NCBI GenBank assembly: GCA_013054445.1 | Contig: JAAMPI010001073.1 | Location: forward strand, 1 to 20,292 | DNA: 20,292 nucleotides | Direction of reading: 5' to 3' | Source: Cudoniella acicularis | Lineage: Eukaryota; Ascomycota; Leotiomycetes; Helotiales; Helotiaceae | Shown: piece after piece, positions 1 through 10,065 of the stretch | How positions within the stretch are numbered: position 1 is the first letter of the stretch | Layout: each line of letters begins with the position of its first letter | The notes under the pieces: generated by a model | What the model saw: the letters and a program-made list of their open reading frames with translations, nothing else | Told to the model about the DNA's origin: nothing | Database searches by the model: none | Translations under genes and position numbers: made by a program

Positions 1-262
1 GGCCCTGCCTGTTACCTGCGGCCTAGAAGGATAAGGGATCTATATAAGTAGAGGGATTTCCTTACTAGATAAGAGCTTCGTGCTTAACTTACTTTAGTAA
101 TCTTATATCATACTTTAACATATCTTTACTTATAACGTACTAAGCTTCTTAGTTAGTAACTAACCTATTATTGCCTTACCTATACTTCTATACTACTAAT
201 CCGATAGACCTCCTGCTTACCTAAGGCGCCGACTTTAGTTAAGTAGACCCAGTTCTGTTATA
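1..262 (+). repeat. 5' LTR of element A (partial)
   Basis: This aligns with 6280-6542 almost throughout. It begins inside the U3 region because the window starts there. It carries a TATA box (TATATAA, 41-47) and the probable transcript start near 75-80. The terminal TA (261-262) matches CA in the 3' copy, a RIP-type change. Most differences from the 3' LTR are C to T or G to A, with this copy carrying the T or A. Confidence 0.9.
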
Positions 263-272
263 CTTTAAGCAC
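263..272 (+). other. Probable self-priming primer binding site of element A
   Basis: Directly after the LTR lies CTTTAAGCAC. Its bases 265-272 (TTAAGCAC) are the exact reverse complement of GTGCTTAA at 80-87 (and 6359-6366), which lies 39 bases after the start of the LTR TATA box, about where the RNA should begin. No TGG, the start of nearly all tRNA-type primer sites, is present. Tf1 of fission yeast primes by folding the 5' end of its own RNA onto this site. Applying that here is inference. Confidence 0.55.
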
Positions 273-295
273 CAGTCTTAAAGTAAGGTATCGTA

Positions 296-3200
296 ATGGC
301 TTTATGATCTAAGAACGCGACCACTAGCGCAAGTACTAGTAGAGTCAATCTCACGCCAGACCTCGACGAAGGAATGCCCGACGCGCCTATGACTACGGTC
401 AAGGTCGAGGCAAATAAGGGGTTAAAGGTGTCTGTCCTAGATAAATATAATAGAAAACAAGAGGACCTCGAGACTTTTATCTTATAAATAGAAATCTATT
501 TTCGATTCTACGACGATAAGTTCGAGACAACGGATGCTTATAGTATTTAGGCTGCTTCGTACCTTTAAGGAGAGGCCGCTAAGTAGATCGAACCGTTCTT
601 AAGGAACTACCTATCGGCCACTATAAGGGCGTAAAGGATAGAAGTATTATCTAGGATCTTCGGGTCTTTTAAGGGATTTAAAACCGAGATTAGAAGAGTG
701 TTTGGCGATATAGACGAAAAGAAGACAGTAGTATAAAAGCTGTTTAAGCTTTACTAAACCAGGTCAGTAATCAACTATACTACTAAGTTTTAGAGACATA
801 CGACAAAAACTAGATAGGACATAGATGCCCTAATAAGCTACTATAATCGAGGACTTAAAGACAATATAAAAGACGAGCTCGCTCGATTTGACTAACAACC
901 TGTTAGTATCAATACTTTAATCGACGCTAGCGTATAGGTCGACAACCGACTATACGAGCGAATACGTGACTAGGCTAGTATAGGTCGGGGTCGATCGGGC
1001 TATAACAATCTAAAGGGCAAACGGCCTAGTAGAACTCATCAAGATAGAAGAGAGATCGCCGCGACAGATAAAACAACCCTCTCGATAGAAGAAAAGGAGT
1101 AACGACTTAAAAAACTAGTTGTATTTTACCTGCGAGACCGTAGGCCATATAGCTAAGAACTATAAGAAGGGAAGCCCGAAGAAGAAGGGCGAAAAGCTAT
1201 AAAAGAAACTAGTCCGAGAGTTCGGAATAACTAAACGGGTATTCGATTAGCGAGGACCGCCGAACCTAGTAAAGACGATAGCGAAACGGATACCCTAATA
1301 AGGGACCTAAGCGTAGCTACGGACGAACAACTCGAGGGATAGGGAATATTAACGCAGTTAGACCTACTACTCAGACAAGATGATTTTAGGGACGTTATCC
1401 TTCTAGAATTTATCGATAGCGACGACGAAGAAGGAGGTATTAAGACAAGGGACCTCTAAACCACTACTAACGAATAACTCGAATAACTAGGAATATTGTT
1501 ACGAGTAGGGGACAAAGAAGACCTTAACTAGGAACTAAACTAGCCGGACCCCCTACTAGAAGTCGGCGAACATTAGGTGCTTACCTAAGTTAGTAACGAC
1601 ATACGAATATAGAGACTACTAGTCAGTAATAGGCTAAACTAGCTAACGGATAAGCTATACTTCGAAGAGGATTAGGGGACACGAGACGAACCCGCCTTCG
1701 GAGAGCTATACCGAGTCACCTATAAGGACATACGAAGAATCGTCTTTATAGCCTAACATAACGAGTCCGGAAAACGCCGTTATATTACTATTATACCGAT
1801 CTACGAAAAACGATTACCGATCTTCGACGAGGAAGCGGAACCGGGAAGCGTTTAAGAAATAATCGGGGCAAATAATAACAAAAGAATCTAAGAGAGAACT
1901 ATACTAATAACCGGCTTAAAGGCTAACTACGCCCGGGACTAGATAATAGGAACAAACGAGTTATAGACTCACGTCCCGTATCGACTTATAAAAGCTATAG
2001 ACTAGCGAAGGGTATAAGAGAATCAATTAATAGATAATACTATCACTAAGACGCGAATCCGAGAAGTTATCGCGACTATCAGATATAGATAATTAATTAT
2101 AAAAATAAAACTCGAAGGAATCCCGACACGAGCTATAATTGACTTAAGGGCTTAAAGAAACTATATTGACCTAGATTTCGTAATAAATCAATTAATCCCT
2201 ACGAAACTATTAAGGGAGCCGTACTAGCTCGCGCTCTTAAGAGGCAAGTAAGTAGGGATCGACGGATAGGTTAGGAAAGAAGCTAGGTAATTATCTTTAA
2301 CTATACTAGACAGACACTTTAAAGAAATTGACTTAGATGTCGTCTTACTCGAGAGATACCCGGTAATTCTTAGAATATTATAGATTAAGTAATATAATCT
2401 AAATATCGACTAGACGACGAATATAATAAGCTTTATACGATATAAGTATAAAAGGGTCGAATAACTAACCGACCTACGAGAAGTATACGTAACTTTAAAC
2501 AATAAGGCTACTAATAAGGGTAAGTAGGTATTAGAAGTTAAGGTAGACAAAACAGTTATACCGTTATAGTATTAAGAATTCGTAACACTATTCGATAACC
2601 TAGAAGATATAAAGGCTTTACTAGAACACAAACTATAGGATTATATAATCAAATTAAAGAATAGGATAGAGCTAATATCTGAAAAGTGTCGACGACATAA
2701 TCTATAGACCTTAAGGACGCTCGAGAAATATATAGAGGAAGTAATAAAGAAAGGATAGATATAGAAGTCAAAATCACCCGCTACTATTAATATACTTTTA
2801 GTATATAAAAAGGGCGACCCGAACGGGCGACCTTATATAGATTATCGAGGGCTAAATACCGCGATAATCCGAGATATATACCCGATACCTAACGTATAGT
2901 ACCTATAGGATAGGCTAGCTAGGGCTATAATATTTACGAAGTTAGACTAATAAAGCGTGTTTAACTTAATCAGGATTAAGGAAAGATACGAATAGATAAC
3001 GGCGTTCCTCTTACCTTTAAGATTATAAGAGTATATGATAATACTATTTAGACTAATAAACGTACCGGCTACTTACTAACGTTAGAATAACGAAATCCTT
3101 CGGAAATACTTAGGAATCACGGTTATATATTATCTAGACGATATCCTAGTCTTCTTAGAGAAAGAAGAGGACCACCTAACATATATAAGACAAGTTATAT

Positions 3201-5581
3201 AAGCGCTTATAGAAGTCGACTCGCGACTTAAGTTATCGAAATACTAGTTCGGAGTACGGATAATAACCTTCCTAGGCTACGTAGTTAGACTAGGAGAGAT
3301 CGCTATCGACCCTAAAAAGACTAGGGCAATCACGGAATAGACAATACTATAAAACGTTAAGGACGTCTAAACATTCTTAAGATTCGCTAACTTCTATCGA
3401 ATATTTATTAAGGGTTATTTAGGGTTAGCTAAACTATTTACGCGACTTACGAAAAAAGACGTCGAGTTCGTATAGAATAAAGGAACGGACCTCGCGTTCG
3501 AACAAATCAAGTAACGATTTAAGGAAGAGCCTATCTTACGTAGCTATCGGGATAATAAGTCAAGTATCGTCGAAACCGACATATCCGATACCTAGACTAG
3601 AGTAGTATACCTCTAGTACGACGATAATAATAAGCTATACCCTATAGCTTACTTTTTATAGAAAATGTTACCTACTAAACAAAACTATAATATATACGAA
3701 AAAGAACTACTCGTAATAATAGAAGCGCTACGATACTAGCGAGTTTATCTTTAAGGAGCCGGGTTCCTAATTATTATCTATACCGACTATATAAATCTAC
3801 GAACTTTTACGACAACTAAAGTCCTAGATAATAGACAGTTAGCTAGATAGTTAGAGGAATTAGTAGGCTACGACCTTAAGATAAAACACGTTAAGGGAAC
3901 TAATAACGCTAGGGCGGACGCTCTTAGCCGAAAGCCGGGGTATAAAAACGACAAGCAATACGAGGAGACAGCGATCCTCTGTACCCTAGAAAATAGGGAC
4001 CTTGCCCTAGCAATCAGAGAAGTTATAGCTATAAACGACTTAGGCCTATAGATCGAGCGGATCCGCGAGGCCACTAGATAGGAAGTTAAGCACGACCTAT
4101 ACTCCGACAAGGAACTTTATATAAAAGACGAAACCCTATAACGAGCTAAGACGAGAAAAATGTTTATTCCCTCGATAATAATCTAGGACTTTATTACTAA
4201 TCAGCACTCGCTACTAGCTTACGGCTACTAGGGAGCGAGAAGGACGTATAAAAGGATAGCGAGAAATTACTAGTGCCCTAAGCTAAGGTCACTAGTAAAC
4301 TAGGTAATCGGCGACTACGACACCTATATCCGAAACAAGCCCGGCCACTATTCTCCTTATAGACAGATAGGGACGATATACGTATCTCCTATATTATAAA
4401 AAATAATATTATAGGACTTTATTATCAAACTACCGAGGTCCCCTAATCGGATAACGGGAATAGAATACGACTCTATCCTAGTTATTATTAAGAGACTCAC
4501 GAAGTACGTGATTCTAATACTATATAAAGAAAATAGTATAGCGGAAAGCCTAGCCTATATATTCCTTAAAGAAGTAGTCGCTCGACACGGACTATTAAAA
4601 GAAATTATATTAGATCGAGACAAGCTCTTTACCTTAAAATTCTAGACGGCGCTAACCGCTTATCTTAAGGTCAAGCATAAGATATTAATAGTATTCTACC
4701 CTTAGACAAATAGAGGAACCGAGAGAATAAACCAAGTGATCGAAGCATACTTAAGATACTATATAAACTACTAATAGAATAACTAGGTAGAGATATTACC
4801 TATAGTATAGTTCTCGTATAATAGTTCGACAACAGACACGACACTTGTCACGCTATTCTATACGAATTACGGCTACGAGCTCGTAATATATCACGAACTA
4901 AGACTTACGAACATCGAGAACTAATATACCCGGATCTAGGTCGATAAAATAAGAGTACTTTATACGAAACTCGCGAAAGAACTTAAATTTATAACGAAAA
5001 GAAACGCTTTCTACTATAATAAGAAACATAGTCAAGAGCCTACCTTTAAGGAGAGGGACAGGGTTTACCTTTTTAGAAAAAACATTAATATAAAACGACT
5101 AAGCGATAAGCTTGATAATAAGAAGATCAGACTATACATAATCAAGACTATTAAAGGACTATTAACGTTTAAATTAGCCCTACTAAAGAATATAAACATA
5201 TATCTAGTCTTCTATATATCCTTACTCGAGAAAGCCCTACTAGGAGCGCTACGCGTACCCTATATCGATATCTAACTAGTCAACCTAGAAGTCGAATACA
5301 AGGTCGATCAGATCTTAAGTTTTAGATAGGTTAGAGATAGGATCAAGTATTTGATAAGATAGAAGGATTGCCTATAATTAGAGGACACCGAAGAACCTTA
5401 AGAGAATTTAGTTAACTGCCCTAAGAAGCTTATAGCGTTCTACTAGGAATTTAGGCGTAGTCCTAGGATCCCTAGTCTAATTTATAGTTTAGGTCGAGGC
5501 CGAGGAGGTCGCTATCAGGGCCGCTACCTAGAGTAGTATAGAGCTCACGCTACTACCTATCCTCTTCTTCCTTTTATTTAA
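296..5581 (+). pseudogene. Element A gag-pol polyprotein, RIP-degraded
   Basis: One frame runs from ATG 296 to TAA 5579-5581, interrupted by many TAG/TAA codons where Gln or Trp is expected. A TGA at 305-307 is not of RIP type. In order: gag capsid (about 430-870, with DKYN...EDLE and IEPF motifs); a damaged CCHC zinc knuckle near 1119-1160, read one frame off, with Cys turned to Tyr; an aspartic protease where the active DSGA has become DLRA (2141-2152); reverse transcriptase with YLDD intact at 3131-3142; RNase H (about 3570-3930); integrase with catalytic D at 4469-4471, D at 4613-4615 and E at 4721-4723; and a C-terminal chromodomain at 5291-5450 whose expected Trp codons are TAG. A single gag-pol frame is known from Tf1-type elements. 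The copy is dead; family assignment is firm, subfamily is not. Confidence 0.9.
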
Positions 5582-5594
5582 TAACTAACCTCTA

Positions 5595-5945
5595 TTACTC
5601 TTTAGTACTTTGTTTTTTAGCTGCCTCGATAGCGTCTAATTCGTCTAAGTAACGAAGACTACGAGTAGACATTTCGGCCTCTCGTTAGTCGAAGAATTAC
5701 TATTATTTCTAGAGGCGGAGTATTTTAGCGAAGGCCTCTTCTTCTTCTAGCTTTAGACGATTCTTCTATACCACGATGGCCTTACGATCGATATTAGACG
5801 AGACTTTAGATTCCTAGAGATCAGTCAAAGGAATCCTTATATCGTAGGAGACCTTGGCCCTTATATACTTAGAGCACCGCGCGCTCCTCTCTTTTTTTAT
5901 AACATACTTCCAGTTCTCTTTAATATAGCAAGAATAAGGAGACAT
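5595..5945 (-). pseudogene. Antisense ORF of element A, 117 codons, conserved in element B
   Basis: On the minus strand an ATG (5943-5945) opens a frame of 117 codons ending at TAA 5595-5597, with in-frame TAG/TAA at codons 44, 60, 79, 81-83 and 87, all consistent with RIP of Gln or Trp codons. It begins MSPY and carries RSLRYLDELDAIE at codons 95-107. It aligns without gaps with the antisense ORF of element B: RSLR is at codons 95-98 in both, and 18 of the first 43 residues are identical. The second half is rich in Glu, Lys and Arg and probably helical or coiled coil. It lies tail to tail with gag-pol, 13 bases between the stops. The function is unknown to me. It is broken here, but the conservation argues it was once a protein. 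Confidence 0.7.
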
Positions 5946-6100
5946 AGTAGTTCTAGTATTTTCGATATCGCGGGCATAGTTTAGACGCTCTTTAAGCTTG
6001 ATATATAGGTCGTTGGTTATAGTGAAGGAAGAAAGGCTTTACTAGAACACTAACGTGGCGATATAGTTATTTAAGCGGATAGAACTACGCTATAACTAAT

Positions 6101-6109
6101 AGGGGATAG
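6101..6109 (+). other. Polypurine tract of element A
   Basis: AGGGGATAG lies immediately before the TGTCACG start of the 3' LTR. Element B has AGGGGATAA in the same place. Such a tract primes plus-strand DNA synthesis; its position fixes the left end of the LTR. Confidence 0.75.
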
Positions 6110-6542
6110 TGTCACGAATTAGGGATCACGTATAGGCCTAGGCCTAAGGCTCGGCTATAACCAATAGGAACAGCACAGAGAACTAGGGTCCTAAGTCACG
6201 AGATTATATGGCTAGTCACGTGACCAGTCAGCTGATAGAGTCTANGGCCGAGGCTTNGNAGNNGGACCGATCGAACTTCGGCCCTCCCTACTGCCTGCGG
6301 CCTATAGGAATAAGGGATCTATATAAGCAGAGGGATTTCCTTACTAGTTAGGAGCTTCGTGCTTAACTTACTTTAGCAATCTTATATCATACTTTGACTT
6401 ATCTTTGCTTGTAACGTGCTAAGCTTCTCAGTTAGTAACCCGATCAGTATTGCCTTGCTCGACACTTCTATACTACCAATCCGACAGACCTCCTGCTTAC
6501 CTAAGGCGCCGTCTTTAGTTAAGTAGACCCCGATCCGTTACA
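6110..6542 (+). repeat. 3' LTR of element A (complete, 433 bp)
   Basis: It begins TGTCACGA after the polypurine tract and ends GTTACA, giving TG...CA termini. U3 holds a CACGTG palindrome (6217-6222), followed by the TATA box at 6320-6326 and the R start near 6359. It is far less RIP-mutated than the 5' copy. The N bases at 6245-6263 are unresolved positions. Confidence 0.9.
6320..6326 (+). promoter_or_regulatory. TATA box of LTR A
   Basis: TATATAA is conserved in both LTR copies (41-47 and 6320-6326). It lies 39 bases before the GTGCTTAA that matches the primer site, so transcription should start at or just before that motif. Confidence 0.6.
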
Positions 6543-7030
6543 CTTAGTAACAGAACGCGTATAGCTATAACTCATCTAACGATAAACTATTTAAATAGGT
6601 CTAGGAGAAATTATATCCCTTAGCTAAGCTATATACTCTTGCTATATTGTCGATATAGAAAGCCTCTTTACGAACACTACTATGCTATTTTATAGGCTAC
6701 GAGGACGAATAGCTTACTACACCTATATTTTAGCAAATTATCTAGTAGTATAGTGTCTAGCTTAGCTTACTATTAGACTATCTGCTTTATACTATTATAG
6801 TAGTAACTACCTCTTACCTACACTATCTAGACCTAATAAAAGCGGAACTTAAGCTTATATACGACTTTTATAACTCACTCTTACTACGACTTTATCGTAA
6901 AAAGCTAAATAATATCTAACCGGAAGACGCGGATGCCCTCTTTATGTGTGGCGTAATTTATACTATTATATTTATAAGACATACTATACTAGATATAATA
7001 GCTAGCTATGAGATGCTTAGTGGTGTTGAC
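6543..7030 (+). pseudogene. RIP-degraded debris, possibly a fungal-specific transcription factor fragment
   Basis: No open frame survives and the stretch is TA-rich like the retroelement bodies. In the plus frame that includes 6800, ignoring TAA/TAG, there is a segment with LLD.LLYTIIVV..SYLHYLD, then YDFYNSLLLRLYRKKLNNI, then PEDADALFMCGVIY. That spacing recalls the middle region of Zn2Cys6 transcription factors of the Upc2 type (DUF3468), where LL.A..ALHLA.L, a HQ/YH..AL.LFR..L stretch and an E..DALF motif follow one another. No Zn2Cys6 finger is seen. The match is from memory of the family. It could equally be another degraded repeat. Confidence 0.35.
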
Positions 7031-7036
7031 GCTCTG

Positions 7037-7083
7037 CTTTTTGACTGAGTGTGACGATTCTGTCGTCACACTCAGTCAAAAAG
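7037..7083. repeat. 47-bp perfect hairpin (21-bp arms, 5-nt loop)
   Basis: Left arm 7037-7057 (starts CTTTTTGACTGAGTGTG) and right arm 7063-7083 are exact reverse complements around the loop TTCTG. It lies at the border between RIP-degraded DNA and unmutated DNA, about 100 bp past the stop codon of the GH79 gene. It may be two terminal inverted repeats brought together by internal deletion of a DNA transposon, or a tiny foldback element. No flanking duplication was found. A smaller 15-bp palindrome centred on 7115 lies beside it. Confidence 0.8.
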
Positions 7084-7184
7084 TACTAAAATTTATACAC
7101 CTTAATCTTAATCTCAGATTAAATGTAAAACCATTATTTTTCCTATAAAGCTTGTTATTTTCTAAGCTTCTACCTTAGGTCCCT

Positions 7185-9058
7185 TTACTCCTTGATCAAC
7201 GTTACTATTACTGCTTCTGTGCTTTGAACTGTAACTAGCACTTTTCCGTCACGAGAGTTTACAACTGTTGTATCATTCTTTACTACCGTTCCCAGACCAC
7301 CGTTTTGTACGTCCCAACTTCTCCCGGCCCAAGTGATATGAGACGTACTATCCGCCCCCGGCCCTGTTAATAGCTCAACACGGGCACCCACGACATCACT
7401 GGGCACCTCTAGATTAAAGGAGCGAAAAGGACGATCATATGGAGTTGTCTCGTTCCACTCCTCGAGGTTGATAACCACGTATTTTGACAGGATAGATTCT
7501 GTATACATTGCGTATATGGATAGGTTCCAGAGTCCGAGGTTCACGGGCTTGATTTGCATGCGCGGAGAGGTACCAATAGCCGCCGCCACCAACAGTTGGC
7601 CATAGAAAGGAGGGCGCACTTCCGTTGGAGTAAAGTCGGAATATCCGAACGTTGTCCCTTGGTGCATGTAGACCCGCTTTACATTCTACAGAGGATCAGG
7701 GATTGTTCTGGCAGGGGCAAGAGCGAAAACGTACAATAGACATAGCATACAACATATAATCACACACCCAGAGGGAGTTGCCGAACGCGCTCACGTCAGC
7801 CTGGTTGCCGATGTTGATATAGTCGCTATTAGTCTCGCCGAGGACAAGAGGGATATTGGGATAGCTGGTCGCCAGATACTTTATGGCTGGGATGAGCACA
7901 TCAAGGGTGCTGGCCGTATTTGTGTGGTTCATAAATAAATCTGCTATTGTCAGCCGCGATTAAGAGAAGGTGGTATACTATGTCTTTGCTAGCGTACGTT
8001 GACGAGATGGATTTGCGCCTGCTGGATATCTAAAGCAGTGCAATAATAATAATTAGTGAGGAACCTGAACAGCCGCAAGGTGAGTTACATATGTAGAGAA
8101 GCTGATTTTACAAATCCGTCTTGGTCGACGTGGCTGGTATTAAAGGCGGAAGTCCTAACAAAATCAGTACAGCCCTTATTTAGAGTGGAGAAGCTTGTCC
8201 GTACACATCAAAAGACGAACTGCCAAACGGGCCAAGAAAATAAGTCAATGCCTGGAATGAAGTCCGAGGATTAATGCCGTACTGGTTCCCAGTCAACACG
8301 TTCTCGGACACCGCAGTGGCAATTTGAGACCACTCTCCGACATAGTCATCTTGAGAGTAGTTTGCGGGACGATACCCCTGGAAATTGTACACATTAGGTT
8401 CATTGCCTATTTCAAAGGACTCTAAGTTCCCCTTAATATAGCTGAGAGCAATTTTTGCTTCTGCAACTGCATTAGGGACCCGGTTAGGCCCGAGATCTGC
8501 ATTAGCCAAATCGAAGTGGAATCTGCTTCCTGGGAAGTTATAAAAACCCTCAAAATAGGTAGGGCCGATTGTTTCGGTTTTTGGAACTCCGTCCTGACCC
8601 TCTTGTGTGATATTTAGAGCCAATTTTTGGCTAGGGATGAAGGTAGTATGATCACTGCTCTAGTACTTAGTGCCTTGCGTCCTGCAGACGCTAAGGGGAC
8701 AGAGAGAGAACATCGTATCAGGAAATAGGCATAGCTTACGAACTAGTACCCCCGACGCGAATATAAGGTGCTTTTCCAGTCGATCTTGCAAGCACACGGA
8801 GCAGTGTCCGCGTGAACAGATTTGGCGAAGTCAAGTTTCCTGTTATGTGGGTCAGGGTACGTAAATAACATACATCGGGCTGAGTTCCGTACCGGCATAC
8901 TCGGGGAAGAAATGAGCGGCGATGGAGAAAGATACGAAGCCATTATCAATGTAGTTCGAGACTCCTGAAGGCGCTCTCACTGGCGCAGAAAGTACTAGCG
9001 GGTTCGAACAAGAACCTGGCCCCGCCAACGCCACCAAACAGAGTGCCGTAGCCAACAT
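7185..9058 (-). CDS. GH79 family glycosidase (beta-glucuronidase-like), secreted, 7 exons
   Basis: Exons on the minus strand: 9058-8893, 8839-8740, 8654-8205, 8154-8089, 8029-7998, 7940-7735 and 7685-7185. All phases join, giving 506 residues with no internal stop. The six introns (53, 85, 50, 59, 57, 49 nt) start GTACGG, GTAAGC, GTACGG, GTAACT, GTACGC, GTACGT and end CAG or TAG. Residues 1-18 look like a signal peptide. GNLTSPN and PYIRVGGTS precede IGNEPN, with Glu174 as the acid/base; LGETNSDY follows, with Glu307 as the nucleophile, then MHQGTT. The C-terminus resembles the GH79 beta-sandwich domain. Known members cleave glucuronic or 4-O-methylglucuronic acid from arabinogalactan or similar glycans; the exact substrate here is not readable. 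Exon joins were chosen by hand from splice signals and family fit. The gene is flanked by transposon wreckage yet shows no RIP damage. Confidence 0.88.
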
Positions 9059-9607
9059 TGTGCTGGGGAAAGATGGAAAGTGAGCTTGCCGCAGACGAAA
9101 GCTATGAGAGTTGCAAGAAGTAGGACAGTGCCTGGTGTAGAAATTTCCATTGCAGAGACAGGCAAGTTAAGTAATCATCTGTGGAGTAAAGTTACGCCGA
9201 TACGGGCGTGTGCAGAGGTGCAGGCCGTAGTTCCGTTACACCGCCTTTGTTTTGCCCCTAATCAATTCAGTTTGCCCGTGGAGGGCACACGAGGGCGGTA
9301 CGTCGAAACTTTCCGCAGAGATAGATGGCAAGGATCTTTATTAGCTCTGACACCTAAACAAGTATGCTTAGCGAGCATCTGCTACTGCCGTTGTGACTGA
9401 TACAGCGCCAGCAATGCAGAAACCAATCGTGTCATCGGGAGGCATTTCTATTAATTGCGTCACCAGGGTGCATGACCCAGAGGGGGGTGATAGTAAGAGT
9501 TGGGGCCATTACTCGCCGGCACCCTAAGCGAGATTACCCATCCTTCAAAATTCCCTTCTTGTAAAATTAATTACAAATAACCAACTCAAATCAACCAATT
9601 CGAAGCT
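9059..9607. other. Upstream region of the GH79 gene, and start of the Tc1-type element
   Basis: This divergent spacer separates the GH79 start (minus) from the transposase start (plus). No TATA box close to the GH79 ATG is evident on the minus strand. A 106-codon plus-strand frame at 9080-9400 resembles nothing I know and is probably chance. The part from about 9470 (CA-rich, then AT-rich just before ATG 9608) probably belongs to the transposon. I could not identify its terminal inverted repeat because the other end is missing. Confidence 0.4.
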
Positions 9608-10050
9608 ATGGAATACGAAATACCCTCCTCCTCCCCTCTATACGATACTAGCGATAATTGGAATACGCCAAAACGCGCGCGCGTACGGCAGATGCGACGC
9701 GACGGAAAATCGTGGAAAAACATCTTCAACGCGATGGATGTAAAGAAAAGCACGGCACAAGATATCTGTAAGGCTAAATTAAGTCGAACGACTCGCAAAG
9801 GAAAGCAATATCGACGGAGATTAATTGATAGGCGAACAATTCGACAAATTATTCGATTTATCGCAAAAGATTACTCGACGCGTCAGCTCTCTATTGCGGG
9901 GGTAAAAGCTCAACTAAACCTCTGCCCTTCTGTTCGCACTATTCGTCGAGAACTTCGCTACGTAGGCTACCGAAGCTATATTGCGTGCCCTCGGCCCTAT
10001 ATAGACCGCAAGTAAGCTAAGAAGCGCCTAGGCTTTGCTTTAGAGCACCG
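9608..10050 (+). pseudogene. Tc1/mariner-type transposase, N-terminal fragment cut by element B
   Basis: The frame starts at ATG 9608 and encodes a basic N-terminus with two helix-turn-helix segments: TPKRARVRQMRRDGKSW...STAQDICK (about residues 17-60) and RQLSIAGVKAQLN...VRTIRREL (about 95-120). This is the paired DNA-binding layout of Tc1/Tc3-like transposases. A TAA at 10013-10015 sits where Gln is expected (AAG-[CAA]-GCT), a RIP-type change. The frame then continues AKKRLGFALEHR until it is cut at 10050 by the LTR of element B. The catalytic DDE/D domain is absent and is not found after the other LTR. The rest of the fragment still has ordinary CA and TG content. Confidence 0.8.
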
Positions 10051-10065
10051 TGTCACGACCACGGC

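Larger units (their letters stand above)
1..6542 (+). mobile_element. Element A: Ty3/Gypsy LTR retrotransposon with chromodomain, RIP-inactivated, 5' end outside window
   Basis: The segment runs LTR, primer site, gag-pol, antisense ORF, polypurine tract, LTR. The order protease, reverse transcriptase, RNase H, integrase, chromodomain places it among the chromoviral Ty3/Gypsy elements. The body is depleted in CA and TG and enriched in TA while CG stays common, which is the RIP pattern. The two LTR copies show the direction of change: tataacgtac at 131-140 faces tgtaacgtgc at 6410-6419. The first roughly 170 bp of the 5' LTR lie outside the window, so a target-site duplication cannot be tested. 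Scattered N bases at 6245, 6257, 6259 and 6262-6263 fall in the 3' LTR. The element cannot encode working proteins as it stands. Confidence 0.95.

Noticed and set aside
3868..4110. Minus-strand ORFs within the retroelement bodies (3868-4110, 11099-11353, 13676-13858).
   Set aside because: They lie opposite recognisable gag-pol domains, are not shared between the elements, and arise because RIP creates few stops in these frames.
296..5581. TAA/TAG read as Gln through an alternative genetic code or stop suppression, because the gag-pol stops are almost all TAA/TAG.
   Set aside because: The same CA-to-TA and TG-to-TA bias also changes zinc-knuckle Cys/His to Tyr and YLDD to YLND, and TAG also stands for Trp. 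The host genes here use standard stops, so RIP explains it.
6548..6557. TAACAGAACG after LTR A also occurs at the end of LTR B (before GTTACA), hinting at an LTR B fragment.
   Set aside because: Only ten bases match and the surrounding sequence does not; probably chance.
7037..7083. The hairpin as a bacterial-type intrinsic terminator or CRISPR-like repeat.
   Set aside because: The context is fungal with spliced genes, there is a single copy, and no repeat array is present.
9063..9283. CreA-like hexamers (CTGGGG 9063-9068, GTGGAG 9181-9186 and 9278-9283) upstream of GH79, suggesting carbon repression.
   Set aside because: The SYGGRG motif is so degenerate that a few hits in this length are expected by chance.
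9080..9400. A 106-codon plus-strand ORF upstream of the GH79 gene.
   Set aside because: No recognisable motif, low-information composition, and it occupies the promoter side of a well-supported gene.
10046..10050. CACCG and CCACG on the two sides of element B as a mutated target-site duplication.
   Set aside because: They are not the same pentamer in order, and the flanking genes are unrelated.
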